DNA of 64,000 nt from positions 1 to 64,000 of the forward strand of contig NZ_VIYJ01000012.1 of the NCBI RefSeq assembly GCF_008087085.1, given 5' to 3'. Position numbers and translations under genes: made by a program. Origin of the DNA: Nocardioides rubriscoriae. GTDB taxonomy: Bacteria; Actinomycetota; Actinomycetes; Propionibacteriales; Nocardioidaceae. Shown here one piece after another: positions 16,916 to 25,626 of the stretch; the first letter of the stretch is position 1; each line of letters begins with the position of its first letter. The notes beneath the pieces are model-generated. The model had not been told where the DNA came from, ran no database searches, and worked only from the letters and a program-made list of their open reading frames with translations.

Positions 16916-16965
16916 CTTCTGGCCAGACTTCGCCCGCGCGCGGTGATCGGCGCCGAGCGGCTTCC

Positions 16966-16971
16966 TAGACT
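16966..16971 (+). promoter_or_regulatory. Leaderless -10 box (TAGACT)
   Basis: TAGACT ends 6 bases before the ATG at 16978. Transcription would begin at or next to the start codon of the kinase. Confidence 0.6.
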
Positions 16972-16977
16972 CGGGCC

Positions 16978-18096
16978 ATGCTCGACCGGCGTATCAGCGA
17001 CCCGCTGCGGGTCGTCGACGCGATCCCGCTGGTCGTCTACGCCCTCATCCTGCCGGCCGGCCTCGGCCTCGGTGACGCCGACGTGACGGGTCGCGAGGGC
17101 CGCGCGCGCGTCACCGGGCTCGTCGTCGGCTGTCTCCTGCTCATGCTGCTCGAGGTCCGCTGGCGCATCCGCCCCGAAGGACCACGGACAGCGTGGGGCC
17201 TGGCCGTGCGACTCGTCCTGCTCACGGTGGTGGCGCTGAGCGACACCTCCGGCCTCTCGAGAGCGGTCTTCGTCCTGGTGCCCTTCCTCGCGGTCGTGGC
17301 GTACGGCGTCAGGCGCGGTGCGGTCGTCGCAGCGGGCGCACTCGCCCTGGTCGCCGCGACCCTGGCGCTCAACCCGCCCGACTACGACCAGGCCGGGCCG
17401 CTGCCCGACGTCCTCATGCTGGGGATCGGCATCATGCTCGCCGTGACGATGGCGGCGGTGGCGCACGAGGCCGAGCAGAGCCGGGTGCAGATCGCCGGTC
17501 TCGCAGCCGCCGCCGAACGGGCCCGGTTGGCGCGCGAGATCCACGACAGCCTCGGTCATCACCTCACCGCCATCTCCCTGCAGCTGGACAAGGCGACGGT
17601 GCTCGGCGCGACCGACCGCGAGTCGTCCGACCGGGCGGTCCTGGCCGCCCGCGAGTCGACGCGCTCGGCGTTGCGTGACGTCCGCACGTCCGTGGGGGCC
17701 CTGCGGGGTCAGCTCCGCGTCCCCAGCCTCGGCACGGCGCTGCACGAGCTCGCGCAGCAGGTCCGCGACGACCGGCTCGACGTCGCCCTGGAGATCGTGG
17801 GGACCGAGCGGGACCTCGACGAGGCGACCCGCACGACGATGTTCAGGGCGGCCCAGGAGGCCCTGACCAACGTACGCCGCCACAGCGGGGCGACCCGCGC
17901 GGAGCTGGTGGTCGAGTTCGCGCCGGCCGCCACGGTGCTGACCGTCCGCGACGACGGCGACGGGTTCCGCGACGGTTCACACGACGGCCACGGGCTGACG
18001 GGGATGCGTGAACGGGTCGTGGAGGTCGGTGGCGTGCTGGAGGTCTCGAGCGAGCGCGGTCGCGGCTCGACGGTGCGCGTGGTGGTCACCGGATGA
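16978..18096 (+). CDS. NarL-system sensor histidine kinase
   Basis: A 372-residue kinase with five or six hydrophobic helices in residues 14-165, a HisKA_3 dimerisation box and a HATPase domain. The dimerisation box is ERARLAREIHDSLGHHLTAI, with phospho-acceptor His189. The ATPase domain has DDGDGFRDG (near 326) and GHGLTGMRERV (near 340). There is no large extracytoplasmic sensor, so it probably senses through the membrane bundle, as DesK-like kinases do. It overlaps the regulator gene by ATGA. The neighbouring small membrane protein gene (18897) could be a target. Confidence 0.92.
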   Translation: MLDRRISDPLRVVDAIPLVVYALILPAGLGLGDADVTGREGRARVTGLVVGCLLLMLLEVRWRIRPEGPRTAWGLAVRLVLLTVVALSDTSGLSRAVFVLVPFLAVVAYGVRRGAVVAAGALALVAATLALNPPDYDQAGPLPDVLMLGIGIMLAVTMAAVAHEAEQSRVQIAGLAAAAERARLAREIHDSLGHHLTAISLQLDKATVLGATDRESSDRAVLAARESTRSALRDVRTSVGALRGQLRVPSLGTALHELAQQVRDDRLDVALEIVGTERDLDEATRTTMFRAAQEALTNVRRHSGATRAELVVEFAPAATVLTVRDDGDGFRDGSHDGHGLTGMRERVVEVGGVLEVSSERGRGSTVRVVVTG

Positions 18097-18746
18097 CCGG
18101 CCGAGGACGCCACGACAGCACCGCGCCGGTGCGGGTGGTCGTGGTGGACGACCAGGACCTGGTCAGGGACGGGCTGGTGTCGGTGCTGTCGCAGCAGGAC
18201 GGCATCGAGGTGGTGGGTGACGCCGCCGACGGGGAGCAGGCGATCACGGTCGTGACCCGACTGGCGCCCGATGTCGTGCTGATGGACGCGCGCATGCCTG
18301 TGCTCGACGGTATCGCAGCCACCGCTCGCCTGAAGGACGTCCTTCCGACGAGCCGCGTCGTGATCCTGACGACCTTCGACGACGCCGACCTCGTCGGTGA
18401 TGCGCTCGCCGCCGGCGCCGTGGGGTACCTCCTGAAGGACCTGCCGACCCAGGACCTCGCCGACGCCGTACGCCTCGCGGCGGCGGGGGTGGGTCAGTTC
18501 TCCGGCGCCGTCACCCGCTCGCTCACCGTGCACCGCCCGCCCCGCACGCCCGAGATCGACCTCTCGCCGCGCGAGCTCGACGTCCTGCGGCTGATCGGTA
18601 CCGGTGCCACCAACCGCCAGATCGCCGCCCGACTCCACGTGAGCGAGGGGACGGTCAAGAACCACGTCTCACGGATCCTGGTCGGACTCGGTCTGCGCGA
18701 CCGCACCCAAGCGGCCCTGTGGGCGCGCGACGTCGGCCTGCTCTGA
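18093..18746 (+). CDS. NarL/FixJ-family response regulator
   Basis: A 217-residue regulator. The receiver domain has DD (19-20), phospho-acceptor Asp65 in VVLMDARMP and Lys in LLKDLP near residue 114. The C-terminal LuxR-type HTH (about 155-210) reads LSPRELDVLRLIGTGATNRQ and continues through the recognition helix to the ALWARDVGLL tail. It is translationally coupled to the kinase. Both genes likely share the leaderless promoter at 16966. Confidence 0.93.
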   Translation: MTGRGRHDSTAPVRVVVVDDQDLVRDGLVSVLSQQDGIEVVGDAADGEQAITVVTRLAPDVVLMDARMPVLDGIAATARLKDVLPTSRVVILTTFDDADLVGDALAAGAVGYLLKDLPTQDLADAVRLAAAGVGQFSGAVTRSLTVHRPPRTPEIDLSPRELDVLRLIGTGATNRQIAARLHVSEGTVKNHVSRILVGLGLRDRTQAALWARDVGLL

Positions 18747-18852
18747 CCGCTCTGACCACCCCACGGCGCCCGGCCGGGCGCCGACCCGGACCTGGCCGAT
18801 GGTCACGACCGGTGTGGCTGCTGGGCACTTCTGGTCGGCCGTCGTCGACTCC

Positions 18853-18858
18853 TAGCGT
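18853..18858 (+). promoter_or_regulatory. -10 box TAGCGT of the 18897 gene
   Basis: TAGCGT lies 38 bases before the ATG, leaving a short leader with a GGAGG ribosome site (about 18886-18890). The two-component genes end at 18746, so this gene probably has its own promoter. Confidence 0.45.
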
Positions 18859-18896
18859 CAGGGCGTCCCGATTCGACCGATCCCTGGAGGCTCGTC

Positions 18897-19508
18897 ATGA
18901 CCATCTCGCCCGTTCTTCGCCTCAGCGCCGTCTGCGGCTTCCTGAGCGGACTCTTGATCGCCGTGCCCGGCGTGATCGACGGCTTCGTCGGTGAGTCGAC
19001 CACCACCAGTGTCCTGCTCAGCTTCTCGCCTGCGCTCGCCATCGTCCTCGTGGTCGGCCTCCACGCCACCCAGGTGGAGCGCGCCGGGCGCTTCGGTGTC
19101 CTGGCCTACGGAGTCAACCTCGTCGGGACGGGGTTGTTCGCCGGGGTGGCGTTCGCTCTCAACGGCGTGCTGTTCTTCCTCGACGACGCCACCGTGACCG
19201 AGCTGCGGAACGGGCCGACCGGCGTCCTGCTGGCCGTCGACGGACTGATCTTCGTCGTGGGGGCCGTGCTGTTCGGGGCCTCGCTGATCCGCGCGGGCGT
19301 CCACCCGCGCCCGGCAGCGTGGACCTACACCCTCGCCGTCCCGGCCCTCGCGGTCACCTCGAGGCTGGAGGAGTCGCCTGGCACCGCCTTGGTCCACCTG
19401 CTGGTGGGTGGCAGCATGGTCGCTCTGGCCTGGGGTCTCTGGCGGACCGCCCCGCTGCAGGCACCGGTCGAGCCGGTGCCCGCGGGGCGAGTCGGATCCG
19501 TTTCGTAG
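18897..19508 (+). CDS. Uncharacterised six-helix membrane protein
   Basis: A 203-residue protein with about six hydrophobic helices and short loops; the C-terminus is polar (PVEPVPAGRVGSVS). I do not recognise a family or catalytic residue. The start ATG has a good GGAGG site. It lies just downstream of the NarL-type system and may be controlled by it. Confidence 0.75.
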   Translation: MTISPVLRLSAVCGFLSGLLIAVPGVIDGFVGESTTTSVLLSFSPALAIVLVVGLHATQVERAGRFGVLAYGVNLVGTGLFAGVAFALNGVLFFLDDATVTELRNGPTGVLLAVDGLIFVVGAVLFGASLIRAGVHPRPAAWTYTLAVPALAVTSRLEESPGTALVHLLVGGSMVALAWGLWRTAPLQAPVEPVPAGRVGSVS

Positions 19509-19635
19509 CACGGATCGCCGAGGTCGGCCAAGACCCCGTGCGCAGCTGGTGGTGCGCAGCGCCGAGGGGAAGCCGTGCGGGGCGGGCCACGCAGCGTGAG
19601 CAGTCCTGCGGCGTCGTCGGGCGACTCAGTCGGCC

Positions 19636-19667
19636 GACCCGGTCGACCCGGTCGACCCGGTCGACCC
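19636..19667 (+). repeat. 9-bp tandem repeat (GACCCGGTC)
   Basis: Three exact copies of GACCCGGTC plus a partial fourth (GACCC) occupy 19636-19667, in the non-coding gap after the membrane protein gene. Confidence 0.8.
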
Positions 19668-19687
19668 TGAGGGCCCCGTGACGACCG

Positions 19688-19701
19688 CCGCCACGTGGCG
19701 G
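19688..19701. terminator. Palindrome CCGCCACGTGGCGG between convergent genes
   Basis: A perfect 14-base palindrome followed by GGGGCC lies between the convergent stops at 19508 and 19731. It is a plausible bidirectional terminator without a T-run. Confidence 0.45.
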
Positions 19702-19730
19702 GGGGCCTGTCGGTCGTGGGCCGGACCGGG

Positions 19731-20138
19731 TCACCAGATGGCGTAGGTCCGCGACCACCAGTGGCGTCCGTCGGTGATGCAGCGGCGCCAGCCGGCGGCG
19801 CACAGCTCCACGTCGAGCTCGTCGAGGCGGGCCAGGGCGATCTCCAGCCAGACGCCGTCAGGGTCCTGGACCTCGTCGAGGTCGGCCACCCTCATCCCGG
19901 GGAACGTCGCCCCGGTCGCCACGTCGTCGGCCGCGTCGTCGCCGTCGTCGCACGCGCGTGCCACGAAGCGCAGCGGCGTGCTGCCGTAGGAGCCCCCCAG
20001 GGTGGTGAGCAGCGACCGCAACCGGGAGTGCGGGCCGACCTCCTCGAGATGGACCTCGGCGGTCCGCACCCGTGTCGTCGCGGGTGCCGCCCGGTGGGTC
20101 GGGCCGCCCCCTCGGCGTACCCGGCCGGTGGCTCGCAT
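19731..20138 (-). CDS. Hypothetical protein
   Basis: A 135-residue soluble protein of unknown family. The basic first 25 residues (RVRRGGGPTHRAAPATTRVR) look unlike the rest and may not be translated. The remainder has an acidic middle and a Trp-rich end (LCAAGWRRCITDGRHWWSRT). The clear globular pattern downstream of VRTAEVHLEEVG supports a real gene. No neighbour suggests its role. Confidence 0.55.
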   Translation of the reverse strand: MRATGRVRRGGGPTHRAAPATTRVRTAEVHLEEVGPHSRLRSLLTTLGGSYGSTPLRFVARACDDGDDAADDVATGATFPGMRVADLDEVQDPDGVWLEIALARLDELDVELCAAGWRRCITDGRHWWSRTYAIW

Positions 20139-20339
20139 CGCATCTCCCCCTCGTCAGCCGCGCGGCGCCACTGCGCCACCCCGTCGGTCCCCCCTGTCGA
20201 CACCTTTCGCCGTGCGTCCGGCACCCGACAGGGCCCTTGGACCCGAGTCGGGCCCGACGCAGGGCTCGACCTCCCGAAGGTGCGACTGCCGTTCGCCGTT
20301 CGTTCGCCGCAGGGACCGTGCCCGGCCACGGGGGCTGCC

Positions 20340-20345
20340 TAACGT
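20340..20345 (+). promoter_or_regulatory. -10 box TAACGT of the ABC operon
   Basis: TAACGT lies 57 bases before the ATG at 20403. I see nothing coding between 20139 and this box. Confidence 0.4.
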
Positions 20346-20402
20346 CGTCGTCGTTGCGCAGGTGCCGGTGGTTCTCGGGTGGCCCTGCCGGACGGAGGAA
20401 GC

Positions 20403-21362
20403 ATGCAGTCGACCGCAGCGGTCCGGGCGCGCGGTGTCACCAAGACCTACGACGACGTGATCGCCCTCGACGGGCTCCACCTCGACGTCGCCGCGGGTCA
20501 GGTCCACGGGCTCATCGGCCCCAACGGCGCCGGCAAGACGACGCTGCTGGGGCTGCTCCTGGGGCTCGGGGTGCCCGACTCCGGCACCTTGGAGGTGCTC
20601 GGGACGCCGGTCGGCCGGGCGCTCGCGCTCCCCTCGCGCGTCGCGGGCTTCGTCGACGGCCCCGGCCTCTACCCGACCCTCACGGCCCGCCAGAACCTGA
20701 CCGCCCTCGTCTCGCTGCGCGGTGGGCGCGGTGGGTCTCGCCACGACGTACGCCGCGAGGTCGGCACGCTGCTGGACCGCGTCGGTCTCGGCGAGGTCGC
20801 CGACGACCAGGTCCGGGGCTTCTCCCTCGGCATGCGGCAGCGCCTCGGCCTGGCCGCCGCACTGCTCGGCGACCCGCGGCTGCTCGTGCTCGACGAGCCC
20901 GCCAACGGTCTCGACCCGGTCGGCAAGCGCCAGGTGCACGAGGTGCTCAGCGACCTCGCCGACGACGGCGCGACCGTCATCATCTCCAGCCACCAGATGG
21001 ACGACCTCGCGGCGCTGTGCCACGAGGTCACCCTGCTCGCCACGGGTCGGGTGGTGTTCTCGGGCCCGGTGAGCAAGCTGGCGGCCGAGAACGACGAGCT
21101 CGACTACCGGCTCGTCACCTCCGACCCGCAGCGCACGCGCGACCTCGCGGCCGCCGTACCGGCGCTGCGTCCGTCCACGGCACGCCGGGCGCCGTCGCAG
21201 ACCGACGGAGCGCTCGTCCTGCGCGGGTCCGAGGCCGCCGTCGACGAGCTGGTGGCCCGGCTGGTGACCGCCGGCGTCGCGATCCGCGAGCTCGGGCCGG
21301 TGGTCCCGCCGCTCGAGGCGGCCTTCCTGGCGCTGACCGGCACCCCGGGCGCTGCTCGATGA
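20403..21362 (+). CDS. ABC transporter ATP-binding protein
   Basis: A 319-residue ATPase of the drug/lantibiotic exporter type. Walker A is GPNGAGKTT (39-47), the signature is FSLGMRQR (141-148) and Walker B is LLVLDEP (161-167), followed by the H-loop in SSHQMDD. About 90 residues after the core form a variable C-terminal domain. ATG 20403 is chosen for its GGAGGAAG site. The stop overlaps the permease start (ATGA). It powers the membrane partner encoded next. Confidence 0.93.
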   Translation: MQSTAAVRARGVTKTYDDVIALDGLHLDVAAGQVHGLIGPNGAGKTTLLGLLLGLGVPDSGTLEVLGTPVGRALALPSRVAGFVDGPGLYPTLTARQNLTALVSLRGGRGGSRHDVRREVGTLLDRVGLGEVADDQVRGFSLGMRQRLGLAAALLGDPRLLVLDEPANGLDPVGKRQVHEVLSDLADDGATVIISSHQMDDLAALCHEVTLLATGRVVFSGPVSKLAAENDELDYRLVTSDPQRTRDLAAAVPALRPSTARRAPSQTDGALVLRGSEAAVDELVARLVTAGVAIRELGPVVPPLEAAFLALTGTPGAAR

Positions 21363-22738
21363 CGACGACCGCTGAGAGGGCCGGGGCCGCGACGAGCGCC
21401 AACCCGGTCGTCCGCCCCGTGGCCCTGCGCCGGGCCTACCGCTTCGAGCTGGTCAAGCTCTTCTCGCAGTGGCGCATGCGCCTGGTGCTGCTGGCCTGCC
21501 TGCTCGCCCCGGCCGTCTACACCGCCGTGGTCAGCCGCCAGACCTCGCTGCCGGCCGACGCCGTCTACGGCCGCTGGATGAACCAGTCGGGGTGGGCCGG
21601 ATCCCTGGTGGTCCTGGTGTTCGTGGGCACCCTCGTGCTGCCGCTCCTCACCAGCGTCGTCGCGGGTGACGTGTTCGCCGTCGAGGACCGGCTCGGGACC
21701 TGGCGCAGCCTGCTGGTGGCCGTCGGCTCGGCTCCCCGGATCTTCTGGGCCAAGACGCTGGCCGCCCTCACGGTGACCCTGGCGCTGCTCGTCGCCCTCG
21801 CGGTCTCCTCGACCGTGGGGGGCCTGCTCTCGATCGGCTCCCACCCGCTGCCCGGGCTCGACGGGCACCTCATGGTGGCCGGCGAGCTGGCCCGCACGGT
21901 CGCGCTGGCGTGGCTGCTCGCGGTCCCGCCCACCCTGGCCTTCTTCGCGCTGGGCCTGCTGGGGTCGGTGGCCCTGGGGCGCTCCCCGCTCGGGCTGCTG
22001 ATGCCGGTGGTGGTCGCGCTCGTCCTGCAGGGCCTGCAGCTGCTGCCGGTGCCGGTCGCGCTGCGCGTCGCGCTGCCGACCAGCGCCTTCCTCGGCTACC
22101 GCGGCCTGCTCACCTCACCGACCCAGCTCGACCCCGTGTGGGCCGGGGTCGCGGTGAGCGCGGCCTGGGTGGCACTGGCCACGGGGTTGGCCTACCGGCT
22201 CTTCACCCGCCGCGACTTCACCGACCTCGGCCACGCGGGCGCCGGACGCCGCCTCGTCGCGGTCGGGCTGCTGCCGCTGGTCGGGCTGGTCGCGGCGACG
22301 ACCCTCGTCGTGGCCACGGCGACCGGGGCGACCGGGTCCGGGGTCGAGCGCCCCCGGCTGGAGGCCGCCCTCGCGACGTCGTTCTCGTCCCTCTACGTGC
22401 TGCAGACCGACGAGCTCAACCGCCCGCCGGTCACCACCGCCCAGCTGCAGACCACCGCACGCTGCGACAAGGGCGGCGAACGCGTCGACGACACCGGCCC
22501 CGGCAGCGACTGGCGCTGCGTCGTGACCTGGACCCTGCCCGGGTCGACCGCCACCGGCACCGCGATCTACCAGCTCGACGTGACCGCCGACGGGCGCTTC
22601 GTCGCCGACGGCGACGGCCCGCAGGAGGTCAACGGCTACTTCATGGTCCGCGTCCCCACCGGGGACGCGCCCAACCCCCTCTGGCAGTTCGACGGCTTCG
22701 TCGACCTGCTCCACCCCGCTGAGAGAGGTCCCTCATGA
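21359..22738 (+). CDS. ABC transporter permease with exported C-terminal domain
   Basis: A 459-residue permease. A cytoplasmic start (RRAYRFELVKLFSQWRMR) precedes about six membrane helices within residues 40-285. One more helix follows near 295-320, then an extracytoplasmic tail of about 140 residues with Cys residues (ARCDKGGER...DWRCVVTW). The tail looks like a small secreted beta domain and is unusual for an ABC-2 permease. ATGA overlaps couple it to the ATPase before and the phosphoesterase after. Confidence 0.88.
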   Translation: MTTTAERAGAATSANPVVRPVALRRAYRFELVKLFSQWRMRLVLLACLLAPAVYTAVVSRQTSLPADAVYGRWMNQSGWAGSLVVLVFVGTLVLPLLTSVVAGDVFAVEDRLGTWRSLLVAVGSAPRIFWAKTLAALTVTLALLVALAVSSTVGGLLSIGSHPLPGLDGHLMVAGELARTVALAWLLAVPPTLAFFALGLLGSVALGRSPLGLLMPVVVALVLQGLQLLPVPVALRVALPTSAFLGYRGLLTSPTQLDPVWAGVAVSAAWVALATGLAYRLFTRRDFTDLGHAGAGRRLVAVGLLPLVGLVAATTLVVATATGATGSGVERPRLEAALATSFSSLYVLQTDELNRPPVTTAQLQTTARCDKGGERVDDTGPGSDWRCVVTWTLPGSTATGTAIYQLDVTADGRFVADGDGPQEVNGYFMVRVPTGDAPNPLWQFDGFVDLLHPAERGPS

Positions 22739-25545
22739 ATGTCATGCGCAACCGCACGGTGAAACCGGCCGAACGGCCCTTCACCCGACCCCTCACCCGG
22801 TTGTTCAGCCGCCGGGTGCCCGCTGTCCTCGCCGTCAGCGGGCTGGCCCTGACGCTCACCGGTGTCGCCTACGCCGCCGGGGACTTCGGCGACCGGCAGG
22901 TCGGCACCGAGTACGCCGACGGCCTGCAGGTCTCGTCCAACCAGGTCCTCAAGCCGCTCGGCGAGCGGCTGATGACGCCCTACGGCAAGTTCATGGGCTC
23001 GACCGTCAGCCCCGACGGCCGCTTCCTGGCCGCGACGTCCAACGACCGCTCGGTCTCGCTGCAGGTCTTCGACCTGACGTCGTACCGACTGATCTGGCGC
23101 GGCGGGACCGCCGCCGGTGTCGACGCGCGCCTGTCCGACAACACCGTCGGCCAGGAGGGTCCGCTCTACTCCCCCGACGGCACCTTCCTCTGGATGCCCA
23201 ACGCCACCGGGCTCACCCGCTTCCCGGTCAACGCCGACGGCACCCTCGGCACCGGCACCAGGTTCGCCCTGCCCACGATCGGGGACCAGAAGGCGCTGAC
23301 GGCCGGTCTGGCCTACTCCGCCGACGGCTCGACGCTGTACGCCGCCCTCAACGGCCAGAACACCGTCGTCGCCCTCGACCCGGTCACCGGCGCCGTGAAG
23401 CAGACCTGGGACGTCGGGGTCGCCCCCCGGCAGGTCGAGGTCGTGGGCAGCGAGCTCTACGTGAGCGACGAGGGTGGACGCCGGGCCCGCGCGAGCGACG
23501 ACACCCAGGACTCCTACGGCACCGCCGTCGCCGCCGACCCCTACCTCGGCACCTCGACCGACGGCACCCTCAGCGTCATCGACCTCACCGCCGCCGCCGC
23601 GGCGCCGCGTGAGATCGAGGTCGGCCTGCACCCCACCGCGATGTACCAGAGCGACGGCGTCCTCTACGTCACCAACACCAACGACGACACCGTCTCGGTC
23701 GTCGACACCGCCACCCACCAGGTCGTGCAGACGATCGCCACCCGCCCGTGGGAGGGCTCGCCGGTCGGCTACCAGCCCGACGCCGTCACGGTGCACGACG
23801 GCCGGCTCCTGGTGAGCCTGGGCCGCGCCAACGCGATCGCGGTCTACCGGCTGGGCACCAGCGCGCTCGACCCGGTCAGCTACGTCGGCCTCGTGCCGAC
23901 CGACTACTACCCCGAGGACGTCTTCAGCGTCGGCGACGGGCTCGTCGTCGCCAACCGTCGCGGCATCGACGCGCGGGGCCCCCAGATCACCTTCGACAAG
24001 GGCTTCGGCACCACCCCGGCGACCGGCTACGGCACGCACGGCACGACGGCTTCCCTGACCCGGTTCACCCTCCCCTCCGACCGCGAGATCAAGGAGGTCC
24101 ACACCCGGGCCGTCTTCGCCCAGAACGACTGGGGCATGGCCGACACCGACGTCAAGCACGCCACGGGCAAGCGGGCCAAGGCCGTCGCGGTGCCCCGGCG
24201 CATCGGGGACCCCTCGACGATCAAGCACGTCTTCATGCTCGTGAAGGAGAACCGCACCTACGACCAGGTCCACGGCGACATGCCCGAGGGCAACGGCGAC
24301 CCGTCGCTCGCGCAGTTCGGCGAGCAGGTGACGCCCAACATCCACGCGCTGTCGCGCCAGTTCGGCCTCTACGACAACACCTACGACATCGGCACCAACT
24401 CCGCCGAGGGCCACAACTGGATCATGCAGGGCGACGACCCGGAGTACACCGAGTCCAGCGCCGGTGAGTACGTGCGCAGCTACGACACCGAGGAGGACGT
24501 CCTGGGCCACCAGCGGTCCGGCTTCCTGTGGACCGCGATCCAGTCGGCCGGCCACACGGCCCGCAACTACGGCGAGTTCATCTACACCGAGGGCAAGCCG
24601 GCCGGCACCTGGCAGCAGTACTACTGCGCGAGCCGCAGCGTCGAGGCCGGCGGCGACCCCGCCCAGCTGACCACGCCCGACCTCAAGGGCGACTACGGCT
24701 CGGTGATCCCGTCGCTCAACGCGATCACCAACCCGACCTCGCCGCCGTTCGACATGTCGGTGCCCGACCTCTACCGCTACTCGATCTGGAAGCAGGACTT
24801 CGAGGCCAACGGACCGGCCGACTTCAACATGGTGTGGCTCTCCGACGACCACACCGGTGGGCCCGTGACCTCGCGGTCCAACGTGGCCGGCGGTGACCTG
24901 GCGCTCGGCAAGATCGTCGACACGATCACCCACAGCCGCTACTGGAAGGACTCCGCGATCTTCGTCCTCGAGGACGACAGCCAGAACGGGCCCGACCACG
25001 TCGACGGCCACCGGGCGCCGATCCAGGTGATCAGCCCCTGGGCCACCCACGGCCGGACGGTCTCGACCTACTACTCCCAGATCTCGATGGTCCGCACGAT
25101 CGAGCAGATCCTGGGCGCCGAGCCGCTCAACCAGAAGGTCGCCGCCGCAGCCCCCATGTACGACGCCTTCGCCGCCAAGAAGCCGGACTACACGCCGTAC
25201 ACCGCGCGGGCCAACCGGGTCTCCCTCACCGAGAACATCGCGGTCCCGCCGGCCTGCGGCCTCGACACCCCGGCCGGCAGCCGGGCCGCCCGGTCAGCGG
25301 CGCGGTCGACGGCGTCGGCGGCGAGCCCGCAGGTGACGTCGTACGCGACGGCCTGGCAGGAGTGGGCCTCACGCCAGCACCTGAGCGGTTCCCACGCCCG
25401 GCCCGACTTCGCCAACCCCGAGCTGATGAACCGGTTCACCTGGTACGACGCCCACCACTGGGACCTGCCCTACCCGGGCGACGCACGGGTGTACCTGCCC
25501 AGCGAGGTGCCGGGCGCGGCCCTGCCCGGCTCGGACGTCGACTGA
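22735..25545 (+). CDS. Beta-propeller/phosphoesterase exoprotein
   Basis: A 936-residue two-domain protein. A signal anchor (about 27-47) precedes a YVTN-type propeller (about 60-480) with repeats such as YSADGSTLYAALNGQNTVVA and DGVLYVTNTNDDTVSVVD. The C-terminal half is a phosphoesterase of the alkaline-phosphatase superfamily. It has MLVKENRTYDQVHGD from about residue 499, GHNWIMQGDDPEYTE near 562, DDHTGG near 703 and LEDDSQNGPDHVDGHR near 744. It is coupled to the ABC permease by ATGA, so the exporter and this surface enzyme probably serve one process. The substrate is unknown. Confidence 0.87.
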   Translation: MNVMRNRTVKPAERPFTRPLTRLFSRRVPAVLAVSGLALTLTGVAYAAGDFGDRQVGTEYADGLQVSSNQVLKPLGERLMTPYGKFMGSTVSPDGRFLAATSNDRSVSLQVFDLTSYRLIWRGGTAAGVDARLSDNTVGQEGPLYSPDGTFLWMPNATGLTRFPVNADGTLGTGTRFALPTIGDQKALTAGLAYSADGSTLYAALNGQNTVVALDPVTGAVKQTWDVGVAPRQVEVVGSELYVSDEGGRRARASDDTQDSYGTAVAADPYLGTSTDGTLSVIDLTAAAAAPREIEVGLHPTAMYQSDGVLYVTNTNDDTVSVVDTATHQVVQTIATRPWEGSPVGYQPDAVTVHDGRLLVSLGRANAIAVYRLGTSALDPVSYVGLVPTDYYPEDVFSVGDGLVVANRRGIDARGPQITFDKGFGTTPATGYGTHGTTASLTRFTLPSDREIKEVHTRAVFAQNDWGMADTDVKHATGKRAKAVAVPRRIGDPSTIKHVFMLVKENRTYDQVHGDMPEGNGDPSLAQFGEQVTPNIHALSRQFGLYDNTYDIGTNSAEGHNWIMQGDDPEYTESSAGEYVRSYDTEEDVLGHQRSGFLWTAIQSAGHTARNYGEFIYTEGKPAGTWQQYYCASRSVEAGGDPAQLTTPDLKGDYGSVIPSLNAITNPTSPPFDMSVPDLYRYSIWKQDFEANGPADFNMVWLSDDHTGGPVTSRSNVAGGDLALGKIVDTITHSRYWKDSAIFVLEDDSQNGPDHVDGHRAPIQVISPWATHGRTVSTYYSQISMVRTIEQILGAEPLNQKVAAAAPMYDAFAAKKPDYTPYTARANRVSLTENIAVPPACGLDTPAGSRAARSAARSTASAASPQVTSYATAWQEWASRQHLSGSHARPDFANPELMNRFTWYDAHHWDLPYPGDARVYLPSEVPGAALPGSDVD

Positions 25546-25626
25546 GCGACCGCCGTACTGACCACCGTGAGGGCTCCGGAACCTGCCGGGGCCCTCACGG
25601 TCGGGGGCCGGACTCCCGTGCCGGGG

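Noticed and set aside
20072..21358. Very long open frame leading into the ABC permease
   Set aside because: It is Arg/Pro-rich shadow of the ATPase gene. The permease begins at the ATGA overlap 21359.
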